DNA of 64,000 bases from Drouetiella sp036703255 (GCA_036703255.1 DATNPL010000222.1:90662-154661); one strand, 5' to 3'; shown: positions 26,827 through 36,444, numbered from the stretch's first letter. Translations and numbers: made by a program. Notes: generated by a model not told the origin, from the letters alone.

Positions 26827-27543
26827 TTAAAGACTTGGTGACGAGTTCTTGTACAAATCGGGAAACTGCTTGCGCAACTGCTCTAGCTTAGGCAAATCAT
26901 GCATCACTACATAAGGATAATCTGGATTGCGATCGATGAAGTTCTGGTGATAATCCTCTGCGGCGTAAAAAGCATTGAGCGGGCTAAGTTGCGTCACGAT
27001 CGGTTCGGGAAAGCTTTGAGCTTGACTGAGTTGATCAATATAAGCCTGCGCCACCCGCTTTTGCGCATCGTTGGCAAAAAAGATAGCTGAGCGGTACTGT
27101 GTGCCTATGTCAGGCCCTTGCCGATTTAGCTCAGTCGGGTTGTGTGCCACCAAAAAGTAGATTTTCAAGAGTTGCCCATAGGAAACCTGCGCCGGATCGT
27201 AGGTGATTTTGACCGCCTCAGCATGATCGGTGCCGCCAAAGCTAACCATTGGGTAATTGGCGCTGCGGGCATCGCCACCGGAGTAGCCAGACACAACCTC
27301 AGAAACTCCTTTGACATGTTCAAAAACAGCTTCTACTCCCCAGAAGCAGCCGCCTGCTAGCACCACAGTTTGCAGCCCTGCCGAGGTCGGTAGATCGACG
27401 GCCGGGTCGGGTAAGGTCTGCACCGTAGCCGCATCGGTAGCACGACCTGGCAGAGTCATTTGCACAGTGGCGATCGCTAGAGCCGCTAGTGAGAACAAAG
27501 AGAGATTACGCAAGAGATGCCGAGAAGCGTTAGGAAGTGCCAT
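26827..27543 (-). CDS. msrA: Exported peptide-methionine (S)-S-oxide reductase MsrA
   Basis: The enzyme reduces the S epimer of methionine sulfoxide in proteins. The protein has 238 residues: an N-terminal signal or anchor (helix at about 13-27, possible cleavage near GRATDA), then the MsrA domain with catalytic Cys66 in GGCFWGVE, VVSGYSGG, FGGTDHAEAVKI, GTQYRSAIF and EDYHQNF. No other cysteine is present, so it is a one-Cys type relying on an outside reductant. The signal places it in the periplasm or thylakoid lumen. It follows msrB by 96 bases and precedes the kinase by 10. Confidence 0.94.
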   Translation of the reverse strand: MALPNASRHLLRNLSLFSLAALAIATVQMTLPGRATDAATVQTLPDPAVDLPTSAGLQTVVLAGGCFWGVEAVFEHVKGVSEVVSGYSGGDARSANYPMVSFGGTDHAEAVKITYDPAQVSYGQLLKIYFLVAHNPTELNRQGPDIGTQYRSAIFFANDAQKRVAQAYIDQLSQAQSFPEPIVTQLSPLNAFYAAEDYHQNFIDRNPDYPYVVMHDLPKLEQLRKQFPDLYKNSSPSL

Positions 27544-27639
27544 AGTGATGAGTCCTCATAGAAATAGTTATATCGATTCAGCCCTGCTCAAGCCGCACTG
27601 AATGCATACCGAATGCAACGTGTGGCCTTGTTTTCCGGC

Positions 27640-28149
27640 TCAGGCGGCCACAAACTTTAGGGCAACGCCGTTGATGCAGTAGCGCTTGCCCGTAGGCTGT
27701 GGCCCGTCATCAAACACATGACCCAGATGCCCACCGCAGCGACGGCAATGCACCTCTGTTCGGGTCATCAACAGAGATGTGTCTTCAGAAGTTGCTACTC
27801 CGTTGGCGATCGGGGCATAAAAGCTCGGCCAACCTGTGCCACTGTGAAACTTCGTCTCTGAAGTGAACAAGGGTAAATTGCACCCGGCGCAATCGTAGCG
27901 GCCTTCTGCATATTGCTCAGAGAGAGGACTGCTATAAGGATATTCTGTCCCCTGCTGCCGCAGAACATTGAACTGCTCAGGCGTTAAGAGGCTGCGCCAC
28001 TCATCCTCTGTTTTTGCGATTTCAAATTTTGCGGTTTCAAAGCTGCTGTTAGGCAAGGACTGAGCCTGTGAACCCAAAGACAGATAGCGCGATAGGGCAA
28101 TAGACCCAATGGCGGCCGCACCAACCTGTAGAAAGTATCTTTTTTTCAT
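27640..28149 (-). CDS. msrB: Exported peptide-methionine (R)-S-oxide reductase MsrB
   Basis: The enzyme reduces the R epimer of methionine sulfoxide. The protein has 169 residues. The N-terminus KKRYFLQVGAAAIGSIAL resembles a Tat signal with Lys-Arg in place of Arg-Arg, and an AQA-like site may follow near residue 30. The Cys-pair zinc ligands are Cys87/Cys90 (YDCAGC) and Cys135/Cys138 (CRRCGG). Catalytic Cys158 is in KRYCING. FHSGTGWPSF is intact. The start region carries a direct duplication of TTTTTTCATAGCTTAATT (28141-28180). The gene lies between the Met-rich gene and msrA on the same strand. Confidence 0.95.
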   Translation of the reverse strand: MKKRYFLQVGAAAIGSIALSRYLSLGSQAQSLPNSSFETAKFEIAKTEDEWRSLLTPEQFNVLRQQGTEYPYSSPLSEQYAEGRYDCAGCNLPLFTSETKFHSGTGWPSFYAPIANGVATSEDTSLLMTRTEVHCRRCGGHLGHVFDDGPQPTGKRYCINGVALKFVAA

Positions 28150-28313
28150 AGCTTAATTATTTTTTTCATAGCTTAATTTAAGGCAAATGCCAGGGTTGCA
28201 ACCGATGATCCAGCGAGAGAGTCATAAGCCTGACGGCGCTCAATCCGATCGTCTAGGAAGCCGAGCAATCCGCACGGCAATTTCGCCTACGCAGATTTCT
28301 GGCACGACACTAC

Positions 28314-28358
28314 TGTTGACTTTTTGAGAGCGGCGCACCCCTTCACAAAAAATCAACA
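28314..28358. repeat. GC-core palindrome family, decayed member
   Basis: TGTTGA-C-TTTTTG-A-GA (28314-28329) faces TC-A-CAAAAA-A-TCAACA (28343-28358), paired except for two mismatched positions, around a GC-rich loop. It lies between the Met-rich gene and msrB and has the same TTTTTG...CAAAAA arms as the other palindromes. Confidence 0.65.
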
Positions 28359-28380
28359 GCACACAAGAGGGCGATCGAAC

Positions 28381-28776
28381 TTAGCGCGCGCCTGTTGAGT
28401 TGGGTGTTGCACCGCTGGGGGCATTACACCCCCCCATTGCTCCTGATGCCATCGCATCGCCGCTCATAGATCCACTCATAGCGTCACCGCTCATGGCGTC
28501 ACCGCTCATAGATCCACTCATAGCGTCACCGCTCATGGCACTACCGCTCATGGCATCACCAGACATAGCAGAGCCGCTGGCGTCGTTGCTCATAGATCCA
28601 CTCATGGCATCACCGGACATAGCAGAGCCTTTGGCATCGCAGTTGCTTGCCCCTGAATGCTGCATCATGCTGCCCGAACTCGGAGCGGTTTGAGCGCCCG
28701 CAGGAACAGAGGAATAACCCAGCAGAACGGCTGAAAGGGTCAAGCTTGTGCTTAGAGAAAGAGTTTTCCAGTTCAT
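28381..28776 (-). CDS. Secreted methionine-rich pentapeptide repeat protein (MXKDX-like)
   Basis: The protein has 131 residues. A Sec signal peptide (helix at about 8-20, likely cleavage after AGA or AGAQ near 28) precedes a mature part made almost wholly of Ser, Gly, Ala, Asp and Met. Units of the type MSGDA and MSGSA repeat about ten times. Fifteen of about 103 mature residues are Met, with two Cys outside the repeats. It recalls secreted pentapeptide MXKDX repeat proteins of unknown function, with Gly for Lys. It is upstream of exported MsrB and MsrA on the same strand. A methionine sponge for oxidants is the favoured inference, and Cu(I) binding by Met is the main alternative. Confidence 0.85.
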   Translation of the reverse strand: MNWKTLSLSTSLTLSAVLLGYSSVPAGAQTAPSSGSMMQHSGASNCDAKGSAMSGDAMSGSMSNDASGSAMSGDAMSGSAMSGDAMSGSMSGDAMSGDAMSGSMSGDAMASGAMGGCNAPSGATPNSTGAR

Positions 28777-28904
28777 AAATTCTCCAGGTTTGAGTTGTGT
28801 CTAGGGGCTAGGCAGGTTGTTCTCTGTGGGATGAGCCGGATAGAGAACCTTTGCTAATCATGCTTACACTAAACACCGAACCTGAGAGTAGCCTTAATTA
28901 GGTA

Positions 28905-31900
28905 TTAAAAAACAGAGCGGTGTTGGCTGTTTGCTGTCCAGCGCATGACCAGATCCCGCACTTCGCGCAGCAAGTCATCTCGGCAATAGGCTCCTTTTTG
29001 CAGGATCTGCTCGACATAGCCATTGAGCCGCAGTCGATCGCCTGGTGTCAAATCCATTGCCGTAACTACAATGATGGGGAGCGATCGCCACTGGGGTTTT
29101 TGACGTAGCGCGTTGAGGAACTGAAACCCATCAATTTCAGGCATCATCAGATCGAGCAGCACTAAATCAGGCTGACCCGCTTCAAGTTTTTCCAGCGCCA
29201 CCCGACCATTTTCTGCCTCAATTACCTGCCAGCCTTCTCTCTCCAGCATTTTGCGAAACATATCTCGCGTGGCGATGTCGTCTTCTGCGACCAAAACAGT
29301 GGGGCGATCACCATCTCCTGAGAGGCGATCTTGCGGACAGTATTGATCCAACAAACGCGTTAGCCGCTTATAGTCTACGGGTTTGGTCAAATAATCTGCT
29401 GCGCCCAGGGTAAAGCCCAGATTTTTGTCATCGACCATGCTCATGACAATCACGGGAATATCGGCGAGGGCTGGGTTCGCTTTGAGGGAAGCCAGCACCT
29501 CCCAGCCGTTCATATGGGGCAGCAACACATCTAGGGTGATGGCATCGGGATGAAGCGTTTCTGCCAGCGCTAGACCTTCATCTCCGGTAGCTGCCGTTTC
29601 TACCCGAAAGCCTTCCTTGACAAGATAGCGCACCATTAGATCTCGGACTGACAAATCATCATCAATTACCAGAATGGTGCCCATGTGGGCATGGCTGAGG
29701 CGATCGGCTTCGGGGGTGAGTTCAGCCGTGTTTTGCACTTCAGGGAAAGGGGTGAGGGCGCGATCGACCACCTGTGACGGCAGACAAATAGTGAAGGCAG
29801 ACCCTTTACCGACCTCGCTGCTGACGGTAATATCGCCGCCCATCATCTGACAGAAATGACGGCTGATGGCCAACCCCAGTCCTGTGCCGCCGTACTTGCG
29901 CGTCGTTGAGGCATCTGCCTGGGTAAACGCCTGGAAGACTTTGTCCATTTGCTCTAGGCTCATGCCAATGCCCGTATCGGCAACTTTGAAGTTCACCCAA
30001 TCGGTGTGATGCCGCTCAACCGTCAGCGTAATGGTGCCTGCTTCGGTAAATTTGGCTGCGTTGCTAAGTAAGTTAAATAGGGATTGGCGCAGCTTGGTGA
30101 GGTCAGCATGCATGAGGCCGAGATTGCCCGATCGCACGATTTCTAGCCTGTTGTGGTTTTTCTGAACCAGAGGCTGAATCGTGTTTTCAACTTCAAAAAT
30201 GACCTGCTCTAGATCAAAGGTTTCTAGATACAGATCCATCTTGCCTGCTTCAATCTTGGAAATATCGAGGATGTCGTTGATCAACCCCAGCAGATGTTTG
30301 CCTGCTCCCCGAATTTTTTCCAGATCGGGCACCATGTCTTCGTAGCCTAAATCTTCTGCGTCTTCTTGCAGAATTTCGCTGTAGCCAATAATGGCATTGA
30401 GAGGCGTGCGCAGTTCATGACTCATGTTGGCTAAAAACTGGCTCTTGGCGCGATTGGCCTCTTCGGCGGCCTCTTTGCCCCTCAGCAGCGACTCTTCGGC
30501 GTACTTGCGATCGCTCACATCGCGCTGCACCGAGATCCAGTGCCTGGGGCACCCTTGCTTCTGGGCGATCGGCACCATCTCAAACTCTAGCCAAAACTCA
30601 GAGCCGTCCTTGCGGTATTTCACCAGCTCAGTGTTTACGGCTTCATGGTGAGCGATCGCCGTTCGGACTCGCCTCAGTTCTGCCCGATCGGTCTTGGTTC
30701 CATACAAAAGGTCGGTTGTTTTGCCGACTACCTCATCGGGTTCATAACCTGTAATCTGAGTAAAGGCTTGATTGACATAGATGACTTTCAGATCAGTGGG
30801 TTGGCTGGGGCTGGCCTGAAAAATCACCACAGCATCATTGGTGTTGACCACTACAGATTCCAAAAGATGCATCCGCTCTTCAGAATGTTTGCGATCGGAG
30901 ATATCAAAAATGACACCATCCAGCCAGGTGAGTTCGTCTTCGCCGTTAAAAATGCCCTGGCCTTTTTCATAGACCCAGCGCAAGCTGCCGTCTGCGTGAC
31001 GAATGCGATATTCCAGCTCATAGGGACGTTTTTTGGCGATCGCTTGCTCAACTTCTTGTCGAATTCTGCCCTCATCTGCGGGATAGATGATTTCTGCAAA
31101 AGAGGGCGATTGACTATGGGTAAAAGCAGTGGCCGCATAGCCCGTAATTTCCTGAATCGGCTGGCTAATAAACTCCATCGACCAGTCTTCATCGTAGTTG
31201 CAGCGATAGACGGCTCCTGAAATATTGGCTAACAGCGATCGAAACCGCTCCTCCCGTTCCCGAATGTCGGCTTCGGCCTGCTTGCGCTCGGTAATGTCCA
31301 TCGTCACCCCTGAGAACCGCAACGCCTTGCCGTAGTTATCTCGCATCACTTTGCCCCGGCTCGTCACCCAGCGCAGGCTGCCGTCAGGGCGAAGGATTCG
31401 ATATTCGGGCATGTAGGCTTTGTCCTCTTGGATAGCCTGCTCCTGGGCATTTAGCACCAGCAGGCGATCGTCAGGGTGGACATATTGAAAAAACTCATCA
31501 TAGCTGCCGCCAAAGGTGCCAGGTGCTAGGCCAAACAGGCTCTCCACCTCAGTTGACCAATACTCTTCGCCCGTGACAATATCCCAATCCCACGCTCCCA
31601 TAGAAGCAGCGCTCAGCGCCATCCGCCGCAGTTCTTCGCCCTGGCGCAGGGCTTCTTCGGTGGCTTGCCGATAGATAAATTGCCCCATTTGGCTGCCGAT
31701 CGCCGCCATCATCTTTAACAAGTCCGCATCAGGCGGCTGCGTTTGGCGACCCAAAAATATCATGACGCCAATCACGCGATCGCTATTGCAGATGGGAAAT
31801 CCCCAGGCGGATTGAATGTTCTTAGGCAGAGCCGCCCCAGATCGATCATCCTGCTCTCCCCCATGAGCTTGGTCAAGATGGGTGATCCAACCTGGCTCTC

Positions 31901-33215
31901 CGGTTTGCCAAACCTGGCTGGCTAAGTCTTGCAGAAAGCGCTGCTCTGAATCGATCGCCAGCGCAGGCTGACCCCAAAATTCCATGCGATGGAGCGTTTC
32001 GGCTTTGAGCTGCCAAACTTCGCCCCAATCCCAGTTCATGCTGCCGCAAATGGCCTGGAGAATGGCGGGAGCAGCGTCTGAGAGCGTCAAAGATTCCGCT
32101 AGCGCGCGGGTGGCGGCATACTGGGCGCTTAAGCGGCGATCGGCTCTGCGCTTTGCGTTCAGGTTACGATTCAAGATGATGAAGACATAGCTAATTGCCA
32201 CCGCCACGACCAGCGTAAAAATTTCGATGAGATAAATTTTTTGCCGGAAGCGATCGATCCGCGCCTCTAAGAGACCATCTAGCGCCTTAACGGTCTGTGG
32301 CCAGAGGTCAAAGCTGCTTTTTAGCGCTTCTGATGCTTTGCGATCGAACTCCGCCATAGAACCATTGGGGGGGAGCGTTTCGCTTTCGGCCAACATTTTC
32401 ATCCAGCTGAGAAATCTCTGGGTTGCCGACAGCGTATTTCGTAGAGGCATCTGCAAAATCAATCGCAGATTGCGAGCAGGATTGTTATTAAACGCGACAT
32501 TCATGCCTTTGCGCGTGGCATCACTGTTGGCTTGCGTCACGCCAATTTGCATGATCAGCCGTCCCCTCTCTTCGGGGATCAGCACCTGTTGACGCAGAAT
32601 ATCTTCGCCCGATAGCCGCAGGTTTGCCAGCAGTTCTTGAGCTTCAGGCAGCTTCAGCAGAATTGCATCCATCAAATAGTAGCTGTCTAGGTCGGGGTCG
32701 AGGATGAGAGTAGAAGTGTCGCCCACCTGAGAAATGAGTTCTCGTGTCCTGACAATGAACTTCGTATGCAAATCTTCGATCGCTGCTCGGCTCGTGGTGC
32801 TGAAATTTTGCTCTGCAATTTGGCGAGATAGCTCAATGTTGAGATGCTGCCAAGCTTCTTGCAGGAGCTGAAATTCCTTGGCCGTTTTGAGGCGATCGCC
32901 CAATCTCTGCTCTACTTGCTCAACCCCTGCCATATCCTGGCTGATCTGATCTCGCTGCTGCTGTAGCGCCAGCGCCGAGGCTTCTTTGTGGAAGTAATGC
33001 TGAGCAATGCGCCGACTCTGGGGCACATCTTGCAGAAGCTGTTCTAGAGGGCGTAAGTATTGCGTGCCATAGAGTTCAAACTGGGTCAGCTCAATTCGCT
33101 GATTGATCTCAGCCGTGAGTTGATACACCACAAAAGCAAGCGGCAGAATAAACGTCAGCAGCAGAGCGGGCAGGCTGATGCGCAAGGGCTTGCGGATACG
33201 GAGCTTTTCTCCCAT
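28905..33215 (-). CDS. Hybrid sensor histidine kinase, GAF-PAS-PAS-PAS-HK-REC-REC
   Basis: The protein has 1436 residues with GGAGG before the ATG. Helices at about 14-33 and 328-348 bound a large extracytoplasmic helical domain of about 295 residues. Then come GAF (365-515), three PAS/PAC units (530-645, 655-775, 780-905), HisKA with His933 in ANMSHELRTPLNAIIG, HATPase (1040-1148), and two receiver domains with Asp1229 (ITLDVLLP) and Asp1355 (VLLDLMMP). No output domain is fused and no partner regulator is adjacent. The signal is unknown. Confidence 0.93.
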   Translation of the reverse strand: MGEKLRIRKPLRISLPALLLTFILPLAFVVYQLTAEINQRIELTQFELYGTQYLRPLEQLLQDVPQSRRIAQHYFHKEASALALQQQRDQISQDMAGVEQVEQRLGDRLKTAKEFQLLQEAWQHLNIELSRQIAEQNFSTTSRAAIEDLHTKFIVRTRELISQVGDTSTLILDPDLDSYYLMDAILLKLPEAQELLANLRLSGEDILRQQVLIPEERGRLIMQIGVTQANSDATRKGMNVAFNNNPARNLRLILQMPLRNTLSATQRFLSWMKMLAESETLPPNGSMAEFDRKASEALKSSFDLWPQTVKALDGLLEARIDRFRQKIYLIEIFTLVVAVAISYVFIILNRNLNAKRRADRRLSAQYAATRALAESLTLSDAAPAILQAICGSMNWDWGEVWQLKAETLHRMEFWGQPALAIDSEQRFLQDLASQVWQTGEPGWITHLDQAHGGEQDDRSGAALPKNIQSAWGFPICNSDRVIGVMIFLGRQTQPPDADLLKMMAAIGSQMGQFIYRQATEEALRQGEELRRMALSAASMGAWDWDIVTGEEYWSTEVESLFGLAPGTFGGSYDEFFQYVHPDDRLLVLNAQEQAIQEDKAYMPEYRILRPDGSLRWVTSRGKVMRDNYGKALRFSGVTMDITERKQAEADIREREERFRSLLANISGAVYRCNYDEDWSMEFISQPIQEITGYAATAFTHSQSPSFAEIIYPADEGRIRQEVEQAIAKKRPYELEYRIRHADGSLRWVYEKGQGIFNGEDELTWLDGVIFDISDRKHSEERMHLLESVVVNTNDAVVIFQASPSQPTDLKVIYVNQAFTQITGYEPDEVVGKTTDLLYGTKTDRAELRRVRTAIAHHEAVNTELVKYRKDGSEFWLEFEMVPIAQKQGCPRHWISVQRDVSDRKYAEESLLRGKEAAEEANRAKSQFLANMSHELRTPLNAIIGYSEILQEDAEDLGYEDMVPDLEKIRGAGKHLLGLINDILDISKIEAGKMDLYLETFDLEQVIFEVENTIQPLVQKNHNRLEIVRSGNLGLMHADLTKLRQSLFNLLSNAAKFTEAGTITLTVERHHTDWVNFKVADTGIGMSLEQMDKVFQAFTQADASTTRKYGGTGLGLAISRHFCQMMGGDITVSSEVGKGSAFTICLPSQVVDRALTPFPEVQNTAELTPEADRLSHAHMGTILVIDDDLSVRDLMVRYLVKEGFRVETAATGDEGLALAETLHPDAITLDVLLPHMNGWEVLASLKANPALADIPVIVMSMVDDKNLGFTLGAADYLTKPVDYKRLTRLLDQYCPQDRLSGDGDRPTVLVAEDDIATRDMFRKMLEREGWQVIEAENGRVALEKLEAGQPDLVLLDLMMPEIDGFQFLNALRQKPQWRSLPIIVVTAMDLTPGDRLRLNGYVEQILQKGAYCRDDLLREVRDLVMRWTANSQHRSVF

Positions 33216-33427
33216 GACGATTTTCCTCCAGTGAGCAAACCCATGAGGGTCTACTTAAAGCTGCAACAGGAGAGCCGCTCAACTTTAAGGAAAACGTCTA
33301 TGAGGTTTACTGGCTTATAGATACAAAGATAGGCTTAGCATTCCCATGTTTGACGATTTTGCACGGTACTTTACAGCAGCTTAAGGATCATAGATTCAAT
33401 AAAACCGTTGCAGGTTAGTTTGCGATC

Positions 33428-34225
33428 TTAAGAAAACAGTTCGCCGCGCAAAACCGTGACGGCCTGCCCCTCTAGGTAAACGCGATCGCCTTCACAGCGC
33501 ACTTTAAGCACACCGCCTCGGGCAGAAGCCTGATAGGCCAAAAATTCAGCCTTGTGGAGGCGATCGCGCCAGAAGGGCGCTAAACAGCAGTGCGCAGAAC
33601 CTGTCACCGGATCTTCGTTAATCCCCATCCGAGGTGCAAAGAAGCGAGAAACAAAGTCAAACGCTGTTGTGACATCGGCCAAGCTTGTGACAATCACCCC
33701 ATGAACTGGCAAGTCGGCCATCACGCTAAAGTCGGGAGACAGGTTGCGAACGGCCTTTTCTGATTCTAAAACAGCCAGATACCCCAAGGAGCTTTGCCAA
33801 ACCTCAGTAACGGCAACGTTGGCTAGCGCCTCGATCAGCCGGGGTGGCAGGTCAACCTGTTGGGAAGGCTTGGCTGGGAAGTCAAGCTGAATTCCGGCTC
33901 CTTGATGCTTTGCAGTCAGTAAACCGCTGCGCGTGTGAAACCTTGCCTCTGCATCTAGCGGCAGATGACCCTCAGACCAGAGCACATGGGCACTCGCCAA
34001 CGTTGCATGCCCACAGAGATCAATCTCAACGGCAGGGGTAAACCAGCGCAAGCTGTAGCCATCCTCCTGCTTCAGCAGAAATGCTGTTTCTGACAGGTTC
34101 ATTTCTTGAGCGACATTGCGCATCCAGCGATCGCTCACTGGCTCTGGCAAAACGCAAACTGCCGCCGGATTGCCAGCAAACGGCACATCGGTAAAGGCAT
34201 CAACTTGAGTAATGGCTATGCCCAT
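33428..34225 (-). CDS. PhzF-family isomerase/epimerase-like protein
   Basis: The protein has 265 residues. Family hallmarks are VDAFTDVPFAGNPAAV, MNLSETAFL with the catalytic Glu, LCGHATLASAHVL and the second half GINEDPVTGSAHCCLAPFW. PhzF proteins have a duplicated diaminopimelate-epimerase fold. Outside phenazine producers their substrates are mostly unknown. No phenazine genes are present, so the family name should not be read as a pathway. The gene is isolated, with a perfect palindrome 43 bases upstream. Confidence 0.92.
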   Translation of the reverse strand: MGIAITQVDAFTDVPFAGNPAAVCVLPEPVSDRWMRNVAQEMNLSETAFLLKQEDGYSLRWFTPAVEIDLCGHATLASAHVLWSEGHLPLDAEARFHTRSGLLTAKHQGAGIQLDFPAKPSQQVDLPPRLIEALANVAVTEVWQSSLGYLAVLESEKAVRNLSPDFSVMADLPVHGVIVTSLADVTTAFDFVSRFFAPRMGINEDPVTGSAHCCLAPFWRDRLHKAEFLAYQASARGGVLKVRCEGDRVYLEGQAVTVLRGELFS

Positions 34226-34267
34226 ATCCGGTCAACTTTGTAGAGGATTCGTTGGGTTGGTCTGTCA

Positions 34268-34314
34268 TAGTTTTTTGAAAGTGCCGCGCTCCGCGCGGCA
34301 CTTTCAAAAAACTA
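34268..34314. repeat. Long GC-core palindrome, member 2
   Basis: Perfect 22-bp arms at 34268-34289 and 34293-34314 surround loop TCC, the complement of the GGA loop of member 1. The outer arm contains TTTTTTG and the core is GCCGCGC. It lies between the starts and ends of the PhzF and UspA genes. Confidence 0.92.
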
Positions 34315-34367
34315 TTCGGGTTTATTTTGTGTGTGATCCTTCGATAAACACAGGCTGAGCGCTTGAG

Positions 34368-34856
34368 CTAGGGCTGTGGCGCATGTACCGTCAGCACTTC
34401 GCAGGGAGCATGGTGCAACACATAGTTACTGACGCTGCCCAAAAACAGTTCGCTTAGGCCAGAATTTCCTCTGCGTCCCACCACAATCAGATCAGACGGC
34501 CAATTTTTGGCAAGGTCACAAATCACGCGCCCCGGATATCCTGGAGTTTGGGTAAATTCGGTTTTGATTCCTGCCTCGGTGGCAATCTGAGCGTGCGACT
34601 GCAAAAACTCTAGCCCTTGTGCCTCAAAATCTTGCCATTGTTTTTGATAAATCTCAAACGTCGCTGCCTCCATAGTCAAGTTAGCCCTAAGACCTGTAGC
34701 CGATACAGGCATCTGAGGACTCCCTGCCTCATCCGCCGAAAGAACATGCAGAATCATCAGTTCGGCTTCTAGGGCTTTAGCCAGTGCTAGCGCCTTGCCA
34801 AAGATATGTTCACCCAAAGGGGAGCGATCGATCGCAACTAAGATTTTGTGAAACAT
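34368..34856 (-). CDS. Universal stress protein, UspA family
   Basis: From the ATG at 34856 (MFHKILVAIDRS) it has 162 residues. A TTG-initiated longer frame to 34901 is less likely. The ATP-binding signature GRRGNSGLSELFLGSVSNYV (G-2x-G-9x-G-S) is complete, so it is the nucleotide-binding type. A central insertion of about 25 residues (SPQMPVSATGLRANLT) is typical of cyanobacterial members. Such soluble dimers act in stress survival, with no clear chemical reaction known. Confidence 0.92.
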   Translation of the reverse strand: MFHKILVAIDRSPLGEHIFGKALALAKALEAELMILHVLSADEAGSPQMPVSATGLRANLTMEAATFEIYQKQWQDFEAQGLEFLQSHAQIATEAGIKTEFTQTPGYPGRVICDLAKNWPSDLIVVGRRGNSGLSELFLGSVSNYVLHHAPCEVLTVHAPQP

Positions 34857-35023
34857 AGAGGCACTTGATAAAGGAGAGAACTCATAAAGGTGAGAATGCA
34901 AGGTTTGGGCAACCCGGAGCCATAGCGCATGGCAGCGCCTCTACAAAACTATTACCACACTTGAAACACTGCCGACCCAGCGCTTAATTTTCTGGCATGA
35001 TTTTCTTAAAATCTGCTTAAGAA

Positions 35024-36199
35024 TTACCCACTGCTGCGCTCAGCGCTGGGGTACCGCTCTAAAGACACGACTTCTGCCCCGCTCTCGCGGGCAACCCTGA
35101 TCAGCAATCCTGCGGCTAACAGACTGGCAATCATTGAGCTGCCTCCATAGCTAAACAGCGGAAAGGGTAACCCTGTCGTGGGTAACGCGCCCGTTGCTAC
35201 GCCGATATTGAGCAAAGCCTGCCCTACCATCAAAATCATCACGCCGATCGCCACAAGCTGATGGACTTTGTTATTGGCCTTGACTGCTACCCGCAGCGCC
35301 AGAGTGCCGTACACCACTAGCATCGACATCAACAGCAGGCATCCGACAAATCCAAATTCTTCGGCAAAAACCGCAAAAATAAAATCTGTATACTGAATCG
35401 GCAAATAAAACAGCTTTTGCTGAGAGAGTCCGAACCCTTTGCCTAGGAAGCCACCTGAACCGATCGCCAACAAACTTTGAATCAACTGATAGCCATCTTG
35501 TCTGGGATCTGCCCAAGGATTTAAAAAAGAAATCAGACGTCGCCGTTGGTAAGACTTGAGACTGACGCTCACGACCGCTGCCAACAAGCCTACGCCTGCG
35601 GCACTGCCCAAATAGGTAAAGGGGAGTCCTGACGCCAGAGCAATCAACCAGAGCATCATGCCGCAAAGCGCAGCGGTACTCAGATTAGGTTGCAGCAAGA
35701 TTCCGGCCAACGTGACAACAAAAATTCCTAGCCAAGTCAGCCGAACTGTCAAGCCTAAGCGCTCCCATTGCCCAAAGATACGGGCAGATTGCAGAACCAG
35801 AAAAGGTTTAATCAGCTCAGAGGGCTGAATGCCGACAGGGCCAATGACGAGCCAGCGCGTTGCGCCATTGACAGAGGTGCCCAACCCAGGCAGCAGCGTT
35901 AGCAGAATTAGCCCCAGCAGCAGCAAAACGCCCCAATCGGCAAAGCCTAAAGCGTACTTTAAAGGCGCATGGACGAGGATGTTGAACCCCACTAGCCCTA
36001 TGCAAATCCAGGCAATTTGCACTTTGAAATAGTAAAGACCATCTCCCCATTCTTTGTCAGCGATCGGGTAAGACGCTGAAAACATCACCACCAGCCCAAC
36101 AAAAATCCAGAGAAAGGTCAGCCAGCGCAAGAATCGGGCTTCAGCCGACCAGTCTTGCGTCGAAGTATCAAAGAAGGGGACAAAATGGCGCAGTTTCAC
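35024..36199 (-). CDS. ftsW: SEDS peptidoglycan glycosyltransferase, FtsW type
   Basis: The protein has 391 residues from a GTG at 36199, with about ten membrane helices. SEDS landmarks are RWLVIGPVGIQPSELIKPF, LQPNLSTA, RRRLISFLNPWADPRQDGYQL, EEFGFVG and PFPLFSYGGSSM. The family polymerises lipid II with a partner PBP at the septum (FtsW) or sidewall (RodA). The order of motifs and the isolated position fit cyanobacterial FtsW better than RodA, but RodA cannot be fully excluded. The downstream neighbour is uspA. Confidence 0.9.
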   Translation of the reverse strand: MKLRHFVPFFDTSTQDWSAEARFLRWLTFLWIFVGLVVMFSASYPIADKEWGDGLYYFKVQIAWICIGLVGFNILVHAPLKYALGFADWGVLLLLGLILLTLLPGLGTSVNGATRWLVIGPVGIQPSELIKPFLVLQSARIFGQWERLGLTVRLTWLGIFVVTLAGILLQPNLSTAALCGMMLWLIALASGLPFTYLGSAAGVGLLAAVVSVSLKSYQRRRLISFLNPWADPRQDGYQLIQSLLAIGSGGFLGKGFGLSQQKLFYLPIQYTDFIFAVFAEEFGFVGCLLLMSMLVVYGTLALRVAVKANNKVHQLVAIGVMILMVGQALLNIGVATGALPTTGLPFPLFSYGGSSMIASLLAAGLLIRVARESGAEVVSLERYPSAERSSG

Positions 36200-36322
36200 A
36201 GCTCGATGACTTGGGAATAAGGGGGCGATCGAAAGCCTAAATAGACTAACGCAGGTCGCCTCAATTTAAACCTAAATTTATTGCAACAAAAAACTGCAAA
36301 AAAACGAGAGCTAAAAAAGCAG

Positions 36323-36383
36323 CTAGGGACCTGTTATTTTTTACCCAGGAATTATCCCCAAATAAAAAATAATAGACCCCTAG
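36323..36383 (-). terminator. Terminator of the apcABC operon
   Basis: CTAGGG with a following T-rich arm (36323-36341) pairs with the region ending CCCCTAG at 36383, a stem of about 20 bp with a few mismatches. On the minus strand it is followed by CTGCTTTTTTAG, giving a T run. It lies 60 bases after the apcC stop. Confidence 0.75.
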
Positions 36384-36444
36384 ATTAGGTTCATTAACGC
36401 TGAAGATCTAAAGTGAGATCCTCTCGATCTTGCAGAGGTAGATC

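Noticed and set aside
28400..28693. Plus-strand ORF of 97 residues with repeated IASPL units
   Set aside because: It is the antisense of the Met-rich repeat gene, which has a signal peptide and the sensible composition.
30645..31220. Plus-strand ORF of 191 residues
   Set aside because: It lies wholly antisense to PAS domains of the hybrid kinase and has no family features.
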